DNA from: Cordia subcordata
Lineage: Eukaryota; Streptophyta; Magnoliopsida; Boraginales; Cordiaceae
Reading direction: 5' to 3'
Length of the DNA: 64,000 nucleotides
Assembly: GCA_028554755.1 (NCBI GenBank)
Contig: JAPTOF010000005.1
Location: 4,054,501-4,118,500 of the forward strand
A program made the translations under genes and the position numbers. Positions 1-9,502 of the stretch are shown one piece after another; position 1 is the first letter of the stretch, and each line of letters opens with the position of its first letter. The notes beneath the pieces were generated by a model. That model was given only the letters and a program-made list of their open reading frames with translations, was not told the DNA's origin and made no database searches.

Positions 1-301
1 AGAATCACCCATTAACAATCCATAGTCACCCTAACCCCTTTCCAATTGTTGGGACCCCTCTAGGTTAGTTTGTTTCCCTGTTTCTTCTTTTGCGTTACTA
101 TAATGTAGTTTCATTTTCTTTTCCTTGAGCTCCTGTTAATCAAAGACTCCAAAAATATGTTTAGTCTAGTTTTTCTTTTGGCACTTTCTAGGACACACGA
201 GCATAGGATCCACTTCACATAATAGCCTCCCTATGGTCTGACACCCGCTCTTGCACACACTACATTGCACCAATCTGGGCTTGCATTTTAAAGAGACATC
301 A
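1..301 (+). repeat. 3' part of a gypsy-family LTR, plus orientation
   Basis: This stretch resembles the right-hand part of the solo LTR at 56360-58218 in the same orientation. Both have a T-rich tract, then GCCTCCCT, then a short run ending in CATCA. It ends at CA (301) with no primer-binding site after it, so it is a 3' LTR or a solo LTR whose start lies outside the window. The match was judged by eye and is diverged. Confidence 0.45.
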
Positions 302-1321
302 ACACACATAGTTGCAAATAGGGCTCATGGCATTAGTATGGATTAAGGCTAAGGTGACATCACTACCAATAGCTTTTAAGCATGAAATAACACATGTAAC
401 TTCAATTAGGCATTTTAACAAACACATAGACATATTTGATTATCAACAGATAGACATATTGATTCATGCCATTAATCAATGTAAAGAAGCATGTATTAAT
501 AGCCAAAGATATATACAAAAATCCTTTATTTAAAGCCCTAATCTAATATACAACAACAAACACCCAAAGATCTAGCCTAATCTAGCGATATATTTACATG
601 AAATAGAAAAAGAAGAAGGAAAACTCCTCTAAATCTTGCTTCCAAATCCATACAAATCCTTCAAATCCCTATTAGATGCTTCAATCCTTATGTGGTATGG
701 GGTTTAGATGGTGGTTTAGGGTGTTAATTGAAGTGGAAAAAGGGTTAGGATTAATGGGTATGAGAGATCATTGGGTTCCTTCCTTAATTTTGCTAAAAAG
801 TGCACTTAAATAGGGCTTTCTCGTGTACAGCTAGGGGACTAACTAGTCGAGCAACTTTAGAAGAAGGTCAACCAGCCAAAATGGGTGACATTCTAATTAG
901 ATAGGGGGACCTAGCTGGTCGACCAGCCTTTAGCCAAGGGACCTATCCTGCACAGGGGAGGTCAACTGGGTTTCTCTATTTTAGGCACAAAACTTTACTA
1001 TTTTGTGCCCGGTTTTCTTCGTTTACTTTGTGCTTCATTGGAGAGCCTCCAAAGTGCCTTTTCTTCATTTCTTTATCTTCAAAACACCTCCAAACTTTCC
1101 TCCACATCCCAAGCATTGTCAATTAAACTTCGACCATCACTCCAGTGCTTACCTAAAACACAAAATATAACACTTAATATATTATTTATGCATCTAAATA
1201 CGTTATGTACAAATATTAACAATTGTATATAAACTCTATACTAAATGCACGCAATTATACTCTAAACACATCTAATATGCATGCAAAACTAGATGCAAAC
1301 ACAAACAAATGACGCACGTCA
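302..1321 (-). repeat. LTR fragment of the same gypsy family, minus orientation
   Basis: The block around 310-360 (AAATAGGGCTCATG, then GGATTAAGGCTAAGGT) recurs in the LTR at 19379-19425, and 420-560 is the reverse complement of about 57300-57470. Read on the minus strand the LTR begins TGACGTGC at 1321, and just outside it is the purine-rich run AAAGATGGAAAG, a plausible polypurine tract. It is therefore the 3' LTR of a minus-strand element. Its other end is cut at 302 by the plus-oriented LTR. A 12-bp palindrome, CTGGTCGACCAG, lies at 915-926. Confidence 0.55.
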
Positions 1322-2849
1322 CTTTCCATCTTTGGATTTATCTAATTTAGTAAAATACTACCAACGTTTAAATGTTTAAGCTCGGGGCCTATTCTTAGAA
1401 TAATTACTAGAGGTGTTACCTATATTATCACTAGGTGTATTAATCATATCCTCTCGTAATACTTTTATATCATTATCTATACTAGCATAAAAATCCATTC
1501 TATTTTTAACACTCATATTTTCTAACTCTATAACTCAATGCAATGCAATCAGTCAATCACCAATCCGACAACAAACCAACAAAATAGTCCCCAAACTATA
1601 AGTCATTATAAAAAGAAAAAGAAAAAGTTTTAATTTTTATGAAAAAGCCATTTATGAAAATCAAGCAGACATGGATAAGCACTTAGATAGGCATTAGCAC
1701 ATACTTATGGAATTATCATAGTAGGTTGTTCTAGTAATTAGGGGTCAATAGAGAAGATAGCATGTCGAGATATGCACTTTGGAATACAAATGGCAAAAAA
1801 GATTAAATTCAACTATGACTCAACACATATATAGGCAATAGCAAACCCACTCGACAAATTCAAATCTTTAAATTCAACTATAACAATGGAGTATCACATC
1901 ATAAAGACTTAAAAGAGATCTAACACTATTTACACGTAAACAAGTGCCTCTTTATGATATCTTTGAATTATACAAACAACCCTCAAAGAATGGCTTCAAA
2001 GTTCAAATTGATAATATCAGAAGACAAAAGTGATGAAAAAGATTTTATCCTTTTCAAGAATTAGACACCAATCCACATTACCAAATGGGTTAATGAATGA
2101 AACAAAAAGAAATATGCGCACATGATTCCTCTTTACCGCATGCTAATTATTCATGAACCATTGTTAGATAATGAGGCATCATTATCTCCCATAATTCCCC
2201 AGTTCTAACAATGATTTGATATTAACAAAAGCAACTTTTTATAACATTAGTCTTGATTTTGTGGGGTTGACTTGTATAATATAATACACATTATTATTTA
2301 GCTAAAAGCATAAAATGGAGCTTACTACTTAGCCTGCAGAGATGCATAGTCAAAGGCGAATGACTAATCTTCTTTACAAATGAATAAAAATATGAAAAAT
2401 AAAAATAAAACTGAGATAGAAAACCAAAAATAAATAAATAAAATTGAAAAATAAATAAATAAAGACAAGTAGACAACAATAGAAAGAGAATTGAAAGAGA
2501 AATAAAGAATATGAAAAATAAAACTAACCAGGCTTAGTGGTTTGGTAGCTGGCACTGCTTTATGAGAGACTGAGGTGAGAGCGTGAGAGATCTGACCTTT
2601 GGAGTTGGAGATGCACCACAAAACAAATGAGCAATTTCGGGTTAGGGGGATTGGGGGAATATATTTATGACTTGTGAGTTGTGTCTGATGTCATTTTATT
2701 TTTTGGTTTTTTTTTTTTTCAGTTTCATGGATCTACAAGTACCAGCTGGTCAACACGACCCGATTTGATACTTTGGCAGGGTGGGTCAAGTTGACTCGCT
2801 TACTTGGCACGTTATGAAAGCCTTGATCCCAATCTAATAATAGGCTGGT
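1322..2849. other. Degenerate retrotransposon interior, no gene recognised
   Basis: This AT-rich stretch follows the minus-strand 3' LTR and should be its interior. I see no intact reading frame and no retroelement motif in it. Confidence 0.3.
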
Positions 2850-3008
2850 TAGGTGGTTTGACCCGCATGTCTTGACCCATTTTGTTGGCTCTGTGCTTAA
2901 AAAAAAATTTATTCTCATTTTCCAAAAAGAGTAATTAAGATCATTAGATATAGGAGCCTTATTAATCAATAGACCATTAAATAACACAGAATAATGGTTT
3001 TTTGTCAT
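2850..3008 (-). pseudogene. Possible copia gag (UBN2-like) fragment
   Basis: A 91-codon minus-strand frame (2733-3008) contains NYSFWKMRINFFLS. This resembles the N-terminal gag motif of plant copia elements (N-Y-x-x-W-K-x-R-M). The upstream residues APISNDL fit the same motif loosely. Downstream the frame has no further resemblance. It is a short, isolated and probably decayed fragment. Confidence 0.25.
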
Positions 3009-3059
3009 ACTAATTCTACTAGTTATTAAACTATATGTAGAACCATATTTCTAAACACC

Positions 3060-3559
3060 AAATAAAAAGGGCAAATAATCTTAAGAGGGAGGGGGTGAAT
3101 TAAGATTATAATAACTTTTGGCCCAAAAAAAATCCTAATCAAGGATAAAGATGGTCATAGAAGCCATTTGTTAAACACTTAGCAAATAAAATATGTAAAA
3201 AGTATAGAGCAAGAGAAAAGATAAGAAAGACACTCAACTTTTAGGTGGTTTGGCCTTGCTTACGCCTACCACCCGAGGATTCTCCCCTTAGGATTTCAAC
3301 ACCACTTCTACTAGTATGATGTTTTTTTCATAAGTTGGTGAAGTACAAACCAACCACACAACTCATTGAAAATTCTCTTCAAAGAACCCAAGTGCTCCCT
3401 ACACTATGATTTCCCTAAACTCAAGCTATAGCGATATACTCACAATAATTACAATCCCAAGAATGTGTATATCATACAACTTTTGAAAGTAAGAAAGTGT
3501 ATAAAGCTTACAACTCAAGATGGTTTGAAAATAGCTAGTGGTGCATTGCACAAAACTTG
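3060..3559. repeat. LTR-like repeat sequence
   Basis: The run AGAGGGAGGGGGTGAATTAA, followed by GGTGGTTTGGCCTTGCTTAC and a pyrimidine-rich CTCCCCTTAGG, looks like a common plant LTR or LARD repeat. I know this type by its look rather than by an alignment, and no boundaries are visible. Confidence 0.25.
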
Positions 3560-4897
3560 AGACAGTGTCAAATATGTGCTTGGGTTGGGAAGTGGGATGC
3601 AAAAATTTGAAAAGTGCATGTAAGTTGCTAAAATAGGTGTCTCAATTGGTCTTCACTTGGATATGCCTGTTCGATGAAATTTAGCATACTTAATGCTTGA
3701 TAGTGCCATTAAGTATCCTCTTGCCTTTTCTCAGCCACAAGTTTTTTATGGTCACTATCAACATGTTCTACCAAATAAGGAATGGACAAGATGTGGGAAA
3801 ATATGTGAATTCTTGAAGCCTTTCAATGCTATCACTAATTTGTTCTTTAGTATAAAATATCCAACGTCTAACTTGTATTTCATGAATATGTGGTACATGC
3901 ATTGTTTTTTATTGGATCACAGGATGAATGGTAATCTTTTGCTTAGTGATATAGTAGAACAGATGATGAAGAAATTAGAAAAATATTGGGATGAATATAG
4001 TTTGGTGCTTTCAGTTGGCATTATTTTTTATCCTCGCTTAAAGTTTGATATTCTTGAATGGTGCTTCAGAAAGATAAACTTTGTTACTACAACACGTAAA
4101 ATATACCATGTCAAGAGCGAGTTGAAAATGTGTTTAAAGAATATCAAAGCAAGGCTTGCCATCAAACTATGATTACATTGTCATCATCTTCATCATCAAT
4201 CATTGAAACTAGTAGTTGATCACGAGCTATTAGAAAAGGAAAATATTTGCTTGAAAATAAGTACTTCTGCAATTATTTTATTTTTATTAATTTATTTGTT
4301 GTAATTGTAATGTACTATCTTTCTGTTATGATTGTTTAGGAGTCTGATTTATTTGGGAGCCAAAGCATTGAGAAAAGTGGAAAGATTGAGTTGGAATTGT
4401 ACTTAGATAAGCCTAAACTTGACTATAAGGTTCAATCAAATTTAGATGTTTTGGAACATTGGAGAAAATAGAAAAATAGGTATTTAGTACTTTCTCTTTT
4501 GGTTCGTGATTTATTAAGCATTCTTATAGCCCATTGTTGCTTCAGAATCTTCTTTTAGTGTTGGTGGAAAAGTTCTTAATATATACAAAAGCTCTCTCTT
4601 GCCAACTAATTTTGAAGCTTTACTTTGTACTTGCAATTAGTCATATGGTTTTAAGTCTACAAGTAAATTTTTATTACAAGAACTTTATAGCTACTGTTAT
4701 ATATTTTGTTTATAAATTTATAATATGCAAATAAATAATTAACTTTTTTGGTTTTTTTTCCCTCCTAACACTTTTTTATTTCTCTTTTTTTAATAAATAA
4801 GAATAAAGATCAACTCTTGAAGCGTCTTGAATTTCCAAGTGGAAGTTCCAAACCAAATGAAGCATCAAATCAAGTTGTTGTCAAGGATGAGGATTGA
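3560..4897 (+). pseudogene. hAT-family transposase remnant (RICESLEEPER-like)
   Basis: This is the C-terminal half of a plant hAT (Ac/RICESLEEPER type) transposase. The longest open piece, 3693-4172, contains YLMLDSAIKY, KICEFLKPFNAITNLF, YPTSNLYFMNMW and EKYWDEYSLVLSVG, all typical of the domain before the dimerisation region. Further on, 4345-4470 encodes ELYLDKPKLDY and 4540-4640 encodes [19 protein letters not shown], the conserved hAT C-terminal dimerisation motif. A final piece ends KDED and stop at 4895-4897. It is dead: a conserved Trp codon is TGA near 3677, further stops and frameshifts lie between 4172 and 4540, and the N-terminal zinc finger and first catalytic residues are missing. 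No terminal inverted repeats were found. Confidence 0.8.
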
Positions 4898-5504
4898 ATA
4901 GGGATGTCAATAGAGTAGACTAGGGGCAGGGTTCACAAACCCCTATTCCACTCCTATTATTTTTTCACCTGTCCCTACTCCGCCCCTATACCTATACCGG
5001 GGTTTCCTCCCAACTACCATCCCCACCCTTACTAGTGTTTTTTACACCATGCCCCTACCTACAGGGCACTTGTCAACAAAAGTCCAAGAGGCGGTAGGAT
5101 CGGAGTGAAACCCCTACCTGGTAAATAAAACCCCAACTTTTTAAGCCCCTACTTGTCAAGTAAAATCCCTATTTGTTAATTAAATAAAAATAAATATAAC
5201 ACAATCCCTACTTGTATTTTTATTATTTTTTATCTTTTATTTGAAAACATTGATTATCAACTAATTAATGCTTAAAAACAATACTTATTTATATAAATTT
5301 TGAAAAATTTAAGATTAAATATTTAAATTTATAATTTTTCTTAAAAATATACGAATTTGTGAAAATACTAATATTTGAAACCTACAATAAATAATAGAGG
5401 ACTAAAAGGAATTAAACCAATTGAAAAAAGAATTGAAAAGGAAAAAAAATTGACTAAGGAGCCATAAAAAGGGGAAATCTATTGAAAAAGATAAAGAGGA
5501 AAAG

Positions 5505-5573
5505 ATTCCAAAGTTTTGAACCTATACCTCCTAGGAGGTAAAGCAAGCCATCTACCACTAGACTAAAGGAAAC
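5505..5573 (-). pseudogene. tRNA-like (tRNA-Gly-type) module inside the GC-rich element
   Basis: On the minus strand this reads TTTAGTCTAGTGGTAGATGG, a good pol III A-box / D-arm match (tRNA-Gly has GTCTAGTGGTAGA). About 30 nt later comes AGGTTCAAAACTTTGG, a B-box / T-arm match. Spacing between the boxes fits a tRNA. The middle holds a self-complementary ACCTCCTAGGAGGT instead of a normal anticodon arm, so it is not a working tRNA. The same module recurs in the second copy (58566-58632), so it belongs to the element. Confidence 0.5.
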
Positions 5574-5591
5574 CTTGCAACATAATTATTA

Positions 5592-5596
<5 letters not shown>

Positions 5597-5626
<30 letters not shown>
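5597..5626. repeat. (TA)n microsatellite
   Basis: About 15 TA units lie directly beside the G-rich tract of the GC-rich element. The second copy of the element has only a short AT run at the equivalent place. Confidence 0.85.
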
Positions 5627-5629
<3 letters not shown>

Positions 5630-5756
5630 GGGCGGGGCGGGGTGGGGCGGGGTTACCCAACCCCGACCCCGCCCGCCCGTCTGCCCTAGGAGTTTTTTTG
5701 CAAAACCGCCCTAGCCCGCTAGTACACTGCAGGCGAGGCTACCATTGACATCCCTA

Positions 5757-6098
5757 GAATTAAGGAATAAGGAAGTTTGGTTGTTGTTATGCTTGATCTT
5801 TGAAGTGTAATGGATTCAGAATTGATAATGTTATTTGTTGTTTGTAGATTATAATTGTTAGATGTTTGAGTGTGTCTATGGTATTGGGGATTATGAATTT
5901 AAAATTTGTGGTCTTGTGGATTGCACTATTAGATAATTAACTATGGTGTTTTATTATGTTTATTAGTGGATTGTATTATTGGTATTTTAGTTGTGATTTA
6001 TGGACTTATGATTTGTGTTTATTATGTTTGATTTATTAACTATGGTTTGCAAATGTTCACCCACAACAAGAGATTTAGTTGGTTTCAGCTATAAATAA

Positions 6099-6145
<47 letters not shown>

Positions 6146-6269
6146 AACCAACGGCAAGGCAGACAGACATCTTCTTAAAATCATTCATATAAAAATTCAT
6201 TCAAGATAACAAGGAGACGTCTTCTTTAAATTCAAAGACATCCAAATAGAATGATCAAGGCAGAGGATA
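5757..6269. other. Gene-free; hAT 3' flank and copia-type leader
   Basis: Up to about 6060 this is T-rich sequence that would originally have followed the hAT stop codon. After a second (TA)n run (6103-6134, then ACACAC), the stretch to 6269 should be the leader of the element whose LTR starts at 6287. No coding sequence is visible. Confidence 0.4.
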
Positions 6270-6284
6270 ACTACTCTGATACCA
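6270..6284 (-). promoter_or_regulatory. Copia primer-binding site (initiator tRNA-Met type)
   Basis: The minus strand reads TGGTATCAGAGTAG two bases after the LTR end. It matches the 3' end of plant initiator tRNA-Met, the usual primer for Ty1/copia reverse transcription. Confidence 0.7.
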
Positions 6285-6286
6285 AT

Positions 6287-6679
6287 TGTAAGTTTTCATA
6301 AAACTTCTAAAGCATGATCTTTTACGTAAAAAGCAATATACAATTTAGACGATAATACGGATTATATGCGTAAGATTTTATACCTCCAGTTATTGATGAT
6401 AAATAAGCACTGCAAAATAAAAGCTTTTTGATGCTTCTAAGCCTTCAACAAATATCAATACAATGTGTATTTTCTCTGTAAATTGTCAGGTTTAGGGACC
6501 AACCCAAAAGAAGGCCCGCTTATATTCAGTTTTTTCTCTATCAAAAAACCTGTCAGCAGTTGAAGGCAGTTATCAAAGGAAAGTTACCAACATTTTTTGT
6601 CTTATAATTAATGGTTTTTCTTTCCATTGTAGAAATATTAGACCACATTATAAAATGGGATTTAATTTAAATTCCAACA
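6287..6679 (-). repeat. Copia-type LTR, 393 bp
   Basis: On the minus strand the LTR begins TGTTGGAATTT at 6679 and ends ACTTACA at 6287, giving the canonical TG...CA ends. The primer-binding site follows directly. The other side (6680-6692, minus strand CAAGGAGTAGC) looks like the purine-rich run that normally precedes a 3' LTR. The LTR may therefore be the shared one of a recombined element. No matching second LTR was found in the window. Confidence 0.6.
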
Positions 6680-6934
6680 GCTACTCCTTGAGACTTCATT
6701 TTGCTTTGAGACTCCCTTTGCATCTTTCATTCCCTCATCGTCATGACTCCCTATTGATGTAATCTTTGACATGGGTTTGCAAGCTCTTATCCATTCCTCA
6801 AGGAAATTGCAAGTGCAACAGATCTATCTCTATTTTGCTCGGCAATTTACCTTTTGCTCTTTCGTTCAATAAGTTGGCAATTTTTCCAACTTGTACTTCC
6901 AAATTCCTAATCGAAGCTGTTTGATTTTACAATA

Positions 6935-7163
6935 GAGCTGTCTGGATTGGTTTTTTTTCAGGAAAAAAACACTTTTTTCCCTGAAAATATTACATTAAAT
7001 TTACAATAACTATTTGATTTGGCTTTCAAAAAAGCTGAAACTCTGAAAAAAACTCAAATAAAGCTTTTTTTAGAAGCCAAAATTTTCAGCTTCTACAAAA
7101 AAAGTTATTTTTCAAAAGATGTTAAAAAAAGCGTTTTTGAAAAAAGTCAATCCAAACGAGCCC
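6935..7163. mobile_element. MITE, family A (PIF/Harbinger Tourist-like)
   Basis: This 229-bp palindrome-like element has ends GAGCTGTCTGGATTGG and CAATCCAAACGAGCCC, flanked by ATA on both sides (6932-6934 and 7164-7166). Inside are T-rich arms of the type CTTTTTTAGAAGC. A 3-bp A/T target duplication and GGGC-like ends fit Tourist/PIF MITEs. Sister copies are at 40584, 41158 and 56442. Confidence 0.75.
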
Positions 7164-7166
7164 ATA

Positions 7167-7429
7167 GTGTCAGTCCTTACTATAAACTGAGAAGTGTTCA
7201 TGGTCAACTATGCTAAGGCATCTTCTAATAAAACTTTCTTTTCTAGAGAAGAAGTATTGTTCAAAACACATGTAGGATATGTTTATGTGTTGGTGGTGGG
7301 CTTATGTTGTAGATGTTGTTCCATGTGCAATTGGGATGATTCCTCTGTTTTGGATCGTAGGTCTCCGAATATGAATTACTTTGTTTCTAAAAATTTGACA
7401 TAAAATTTACTTGCTCATTCGGTGCCTCT
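7167..7429. other. Gene-free stretch
   Basis: Short frames run through this stretch, but none has a recognisable motif. It lies between a MITE and a dead gypsy gag and is probably decayed retroelement. Confidence 0.3.
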
Positions 7430-7910
7430 CTAAATGGATACCAACTTCGCATTCCACACTATTATGACTTTCTCCTCATAAAGCATACCTTAGAACTAGA
7501 TTTTGAATAGTATTTATATTGAGGGCATCCATATTTCTTTTTTTTTTTTTCCTCAACTTGAGCTTGTAAAGCAGTAAGTGCATCAATTTTTTAAATCTCT
7601 GCCCACTCATTTCGTGGTAACCCTCTTTAATGGCTATTCATAACTGTTGGCTACAATCTCCCCCAAGAATTCATAAGCTTGATGATAAGTCTTACTTATT
7701 AGTGCGCTTTTAGCAACAACATCAACCAATAAATGTGTATTGTGGCCCAAACAATTATAGAAAATCTGTACTTGTAACTGTGTCGATAATCTATAGTGTG
7801 GAAACTTCCTGATTCAATCCTTATGGCGCTCCTATGCTTCATAGAATAATGCACCTTCAAATTGACAAAAGGTAGTGATATCATTCCTATTTTCTTTTGG
7901 CTCCAATTTT
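7430..7910 (-). pseudogene. Degenerate Ty3/gypsy (Athila-like) gag fragment
   Basis: Read on the minus strand in one frame, 7640-7890 gives RNDITTFCQFEGALFYEA, then stop, ERHKD, further on IFYN and LVDVVAKSALISKTYHQAYE. This is the pattern of the retrotransposon gag domain of Athila/Tat elements (IxxFxQxxGExLYEAWERFKD ... FYNG ... DAAAGGxLMxKTxxEAYELxE). There are at least three in-frame stops: one in place of the Trp of EAWER, one in place of the next Leu, and one after NSYE. The ORF in the neighbouring frame is a shadow. Confidence 0.7.
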
Positions 7911-7929
7911 TTAGCTCATAAGCATTGAT

Positions 7930-8570
7930 CTATGGCCTGCTTAAAATAGTCTTATCTTAAATCTGAAATCTGATAAGTGTCTTATAAAAAATAAGTGTAT
8001 TATATAATAAGATTATTTGGTCTGTAATTTTGCTGGTCTAAGATGAAATGCTGTTATAAGTTAACCTAATAATGATGTTCTCAATTTTGAGTCCTATTAT
8101 CATAATTCTATGGTTAAGGAATAAATTATAAATATAAGATATTAATTATTTTTTAATTTTTATATTTTTTTTTCATTATAATGTTTTTGTAATAAAAAGT
8201 TTTAAATATGTTAATGTTAAATCTTCTAATTTGATTTTCCAATTTTTTTAATTTTTTATTTTTTCAAATTTTAATTTTAATTTTTTAAATTTTTTATTTT
8301 TTGAATTTTGAGTTTTTATTTTTTAATTTTAAACTTTTTTAATATTCAATTTTTTAATTTTAAAAATTTGAACTTATAAGATATAAGATAAGATATACAT
8401 ACCTTAAACCCAATTTATTTTTTATAACTAGAAATAAGACATCTTATAAAAAGTATCTTATAAATGACTTATGATAAGTTGATAACAAACAATCTTTTTC
8501 ACATAAGTTATCAAATAAAATAAGTGTCTTAAATTAAGACCAAGCCAAACACATCATTAAGCATTTCACA
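7930..8570. repeat. AT-rich fold-back-like repeat
   Basis: The left edge (GGCCTGCTTAAAATAGTCTT) and right edge (AAGACCAAGCCAAACAC) are roughly complementary. Motifs such as CTTATAAGATA and their complements recur inside. It is probably an old MITE or fold-back element; the ends are not sharp. Confidence 0.35.
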
Positions 8571-8865
8571 ATAGTAAGTTGTCCATAAAAAGTAACTACG
8601 CAAAAATTAAACAATTAAACATGAAATTCTCTAGAAAAAGCTAAAAATAAACTAAACATCAAAGATTAAAAGTCAAGTGTTTAATTGAAGGGTAATAGAT
8701 ACCAAAAATAGAAAGTATATCCAAAATTCTCTTTAGAGTTGTCTAATGCAGAACCAAAAGGAAAAAAGAACAAAGATGATTAATTCAAAAAAACATTACA
8801 CAAAGTTTTTCTCCCTAACTCTCAATTTGCTATATGTAGAAAAAGCACGAACTTTAAGGCATTTA
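8571..8865. other. No feature seen
   Basis: This is AT-rich intergenic sequence with no coding or repeat signal that I can support. Confidence 0.3.
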
Positions 8866-8984
8866 GAGGGTGTTTGGATTTGTTTATTTGGTGCTTATAA
8901 ACATCTAAATAGTAAAAAACATATGAGATAGTACTTTTCTCTAGGTGTTTATAAACACTAAAATAAGTAAACCCAAACACCCTC
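8866..8984. mobile_element. Small MITE, family B, 119 bp
   Basis: It has ends GAGGGTGTTTGG and CCAAACACCCTC, perfect 12-bp inverted repeats, flanked by TTA on both sides (8863-8865 and 8985-8987). The inner arms GGTGCTTATAAACATCTA and TAGGTGTTTATAAACACTA continue the palindrome. Size, ends and TTA duplication fit a Tourist-type MITE. Confidence 0.8.
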
Positions 8985-9193
8985 TTAATTTGTGGTCACT
9001 AGCTTATACTCTAGTATTGTAGACTCCGATTTGCAACAATTATACTGCAGAACAAACTCAGGAAATTTCTATAGCATTAAACCTACATATTCTCAAATGT
9101 TAGTAGTTTATATTTATGGTATATGGATATCTTATACCGTCTATTCGTATTAAATATTTATAGGGGATAATGTATACTTTCGTCTAACCATAC

Positions 9194-9502
9194 TAAAGTA
9201 TCACACATTACAGCCTTTTGTAAAGTATCACACATTACAGCCTTTTGAAAAGTCTACAAGTTACTAGCTTCTAAATCTGGATGCCTTAGCTTCTTAGGAG
9301 CTGCAATATGCTTTGCATGGGGAGCAAGATGCTTCAAATGGCTTCTTTGGATTGAGTTTTTTAAAGCACTTTTTGAAAAGACTACCGGTTACTAATTTCT
9401 AAATCTGGATGCTTTAGCTTATTAGGAGCTGCAATATGCATTGCATGGAGAGCATGAAGCTACAAATGGTTTCTTTGGATTGAGTTTTTTAAAGTGCTTT
9501 CT
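9194..9502. repeat. Two nested tandem duplications
   Basis: A 27-bp unit starting TAAAGTATCACACATTACAG occurs twice (9194 and 9221). It is followed by a 128-bp unit (9247-9374) repeated with changes at 9375-9502; both end in CTTTGGATTGAGTTTTTTAAAG. The last of these looks like the left end of a family A MITE whose right end would be CCAATCCGGGCCC at about 9671-9683. Confidence 0.75.

Larger units (their letters stand above)
4899..5756. mobile_element. GC-rich non-autonomous DNA element with 13-bp TIRs
   Basis: The ends are perfect inverted repeats, TAGGGATGTCAAT at 4899 and ATTGACATCCCTA ending at 5756. They are flanked on both sides by GAA (4896-4898 and 5757-5759), which fits a 3-bp target duplication. 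The two ends are C/G-rich (runs of CCCCTAC, and GGGGCGGGG near 5630-5655) around an AT-rich middle. No transposase frame is present. It sits exactly at the stop codon of the hAT remnant. A second, diverged copy lies at 56121-58855. The superfamily is uncertain. Confidence 0.7.

Noticed and set aside
2294..2621. Hydrophobic Phe/Tyr-rich minus frames suggesting membrane proteins
   Set aside because: Translation of an A-rich tract; low complexity with no conserved feature.
5505..5573. Functional tRNA-Gly gene
   Set aside because: The anticodon arm is disrupted by a palindrome and acceptor-stem pairing is not evident; kept only as a tRNA-like pseudogene.
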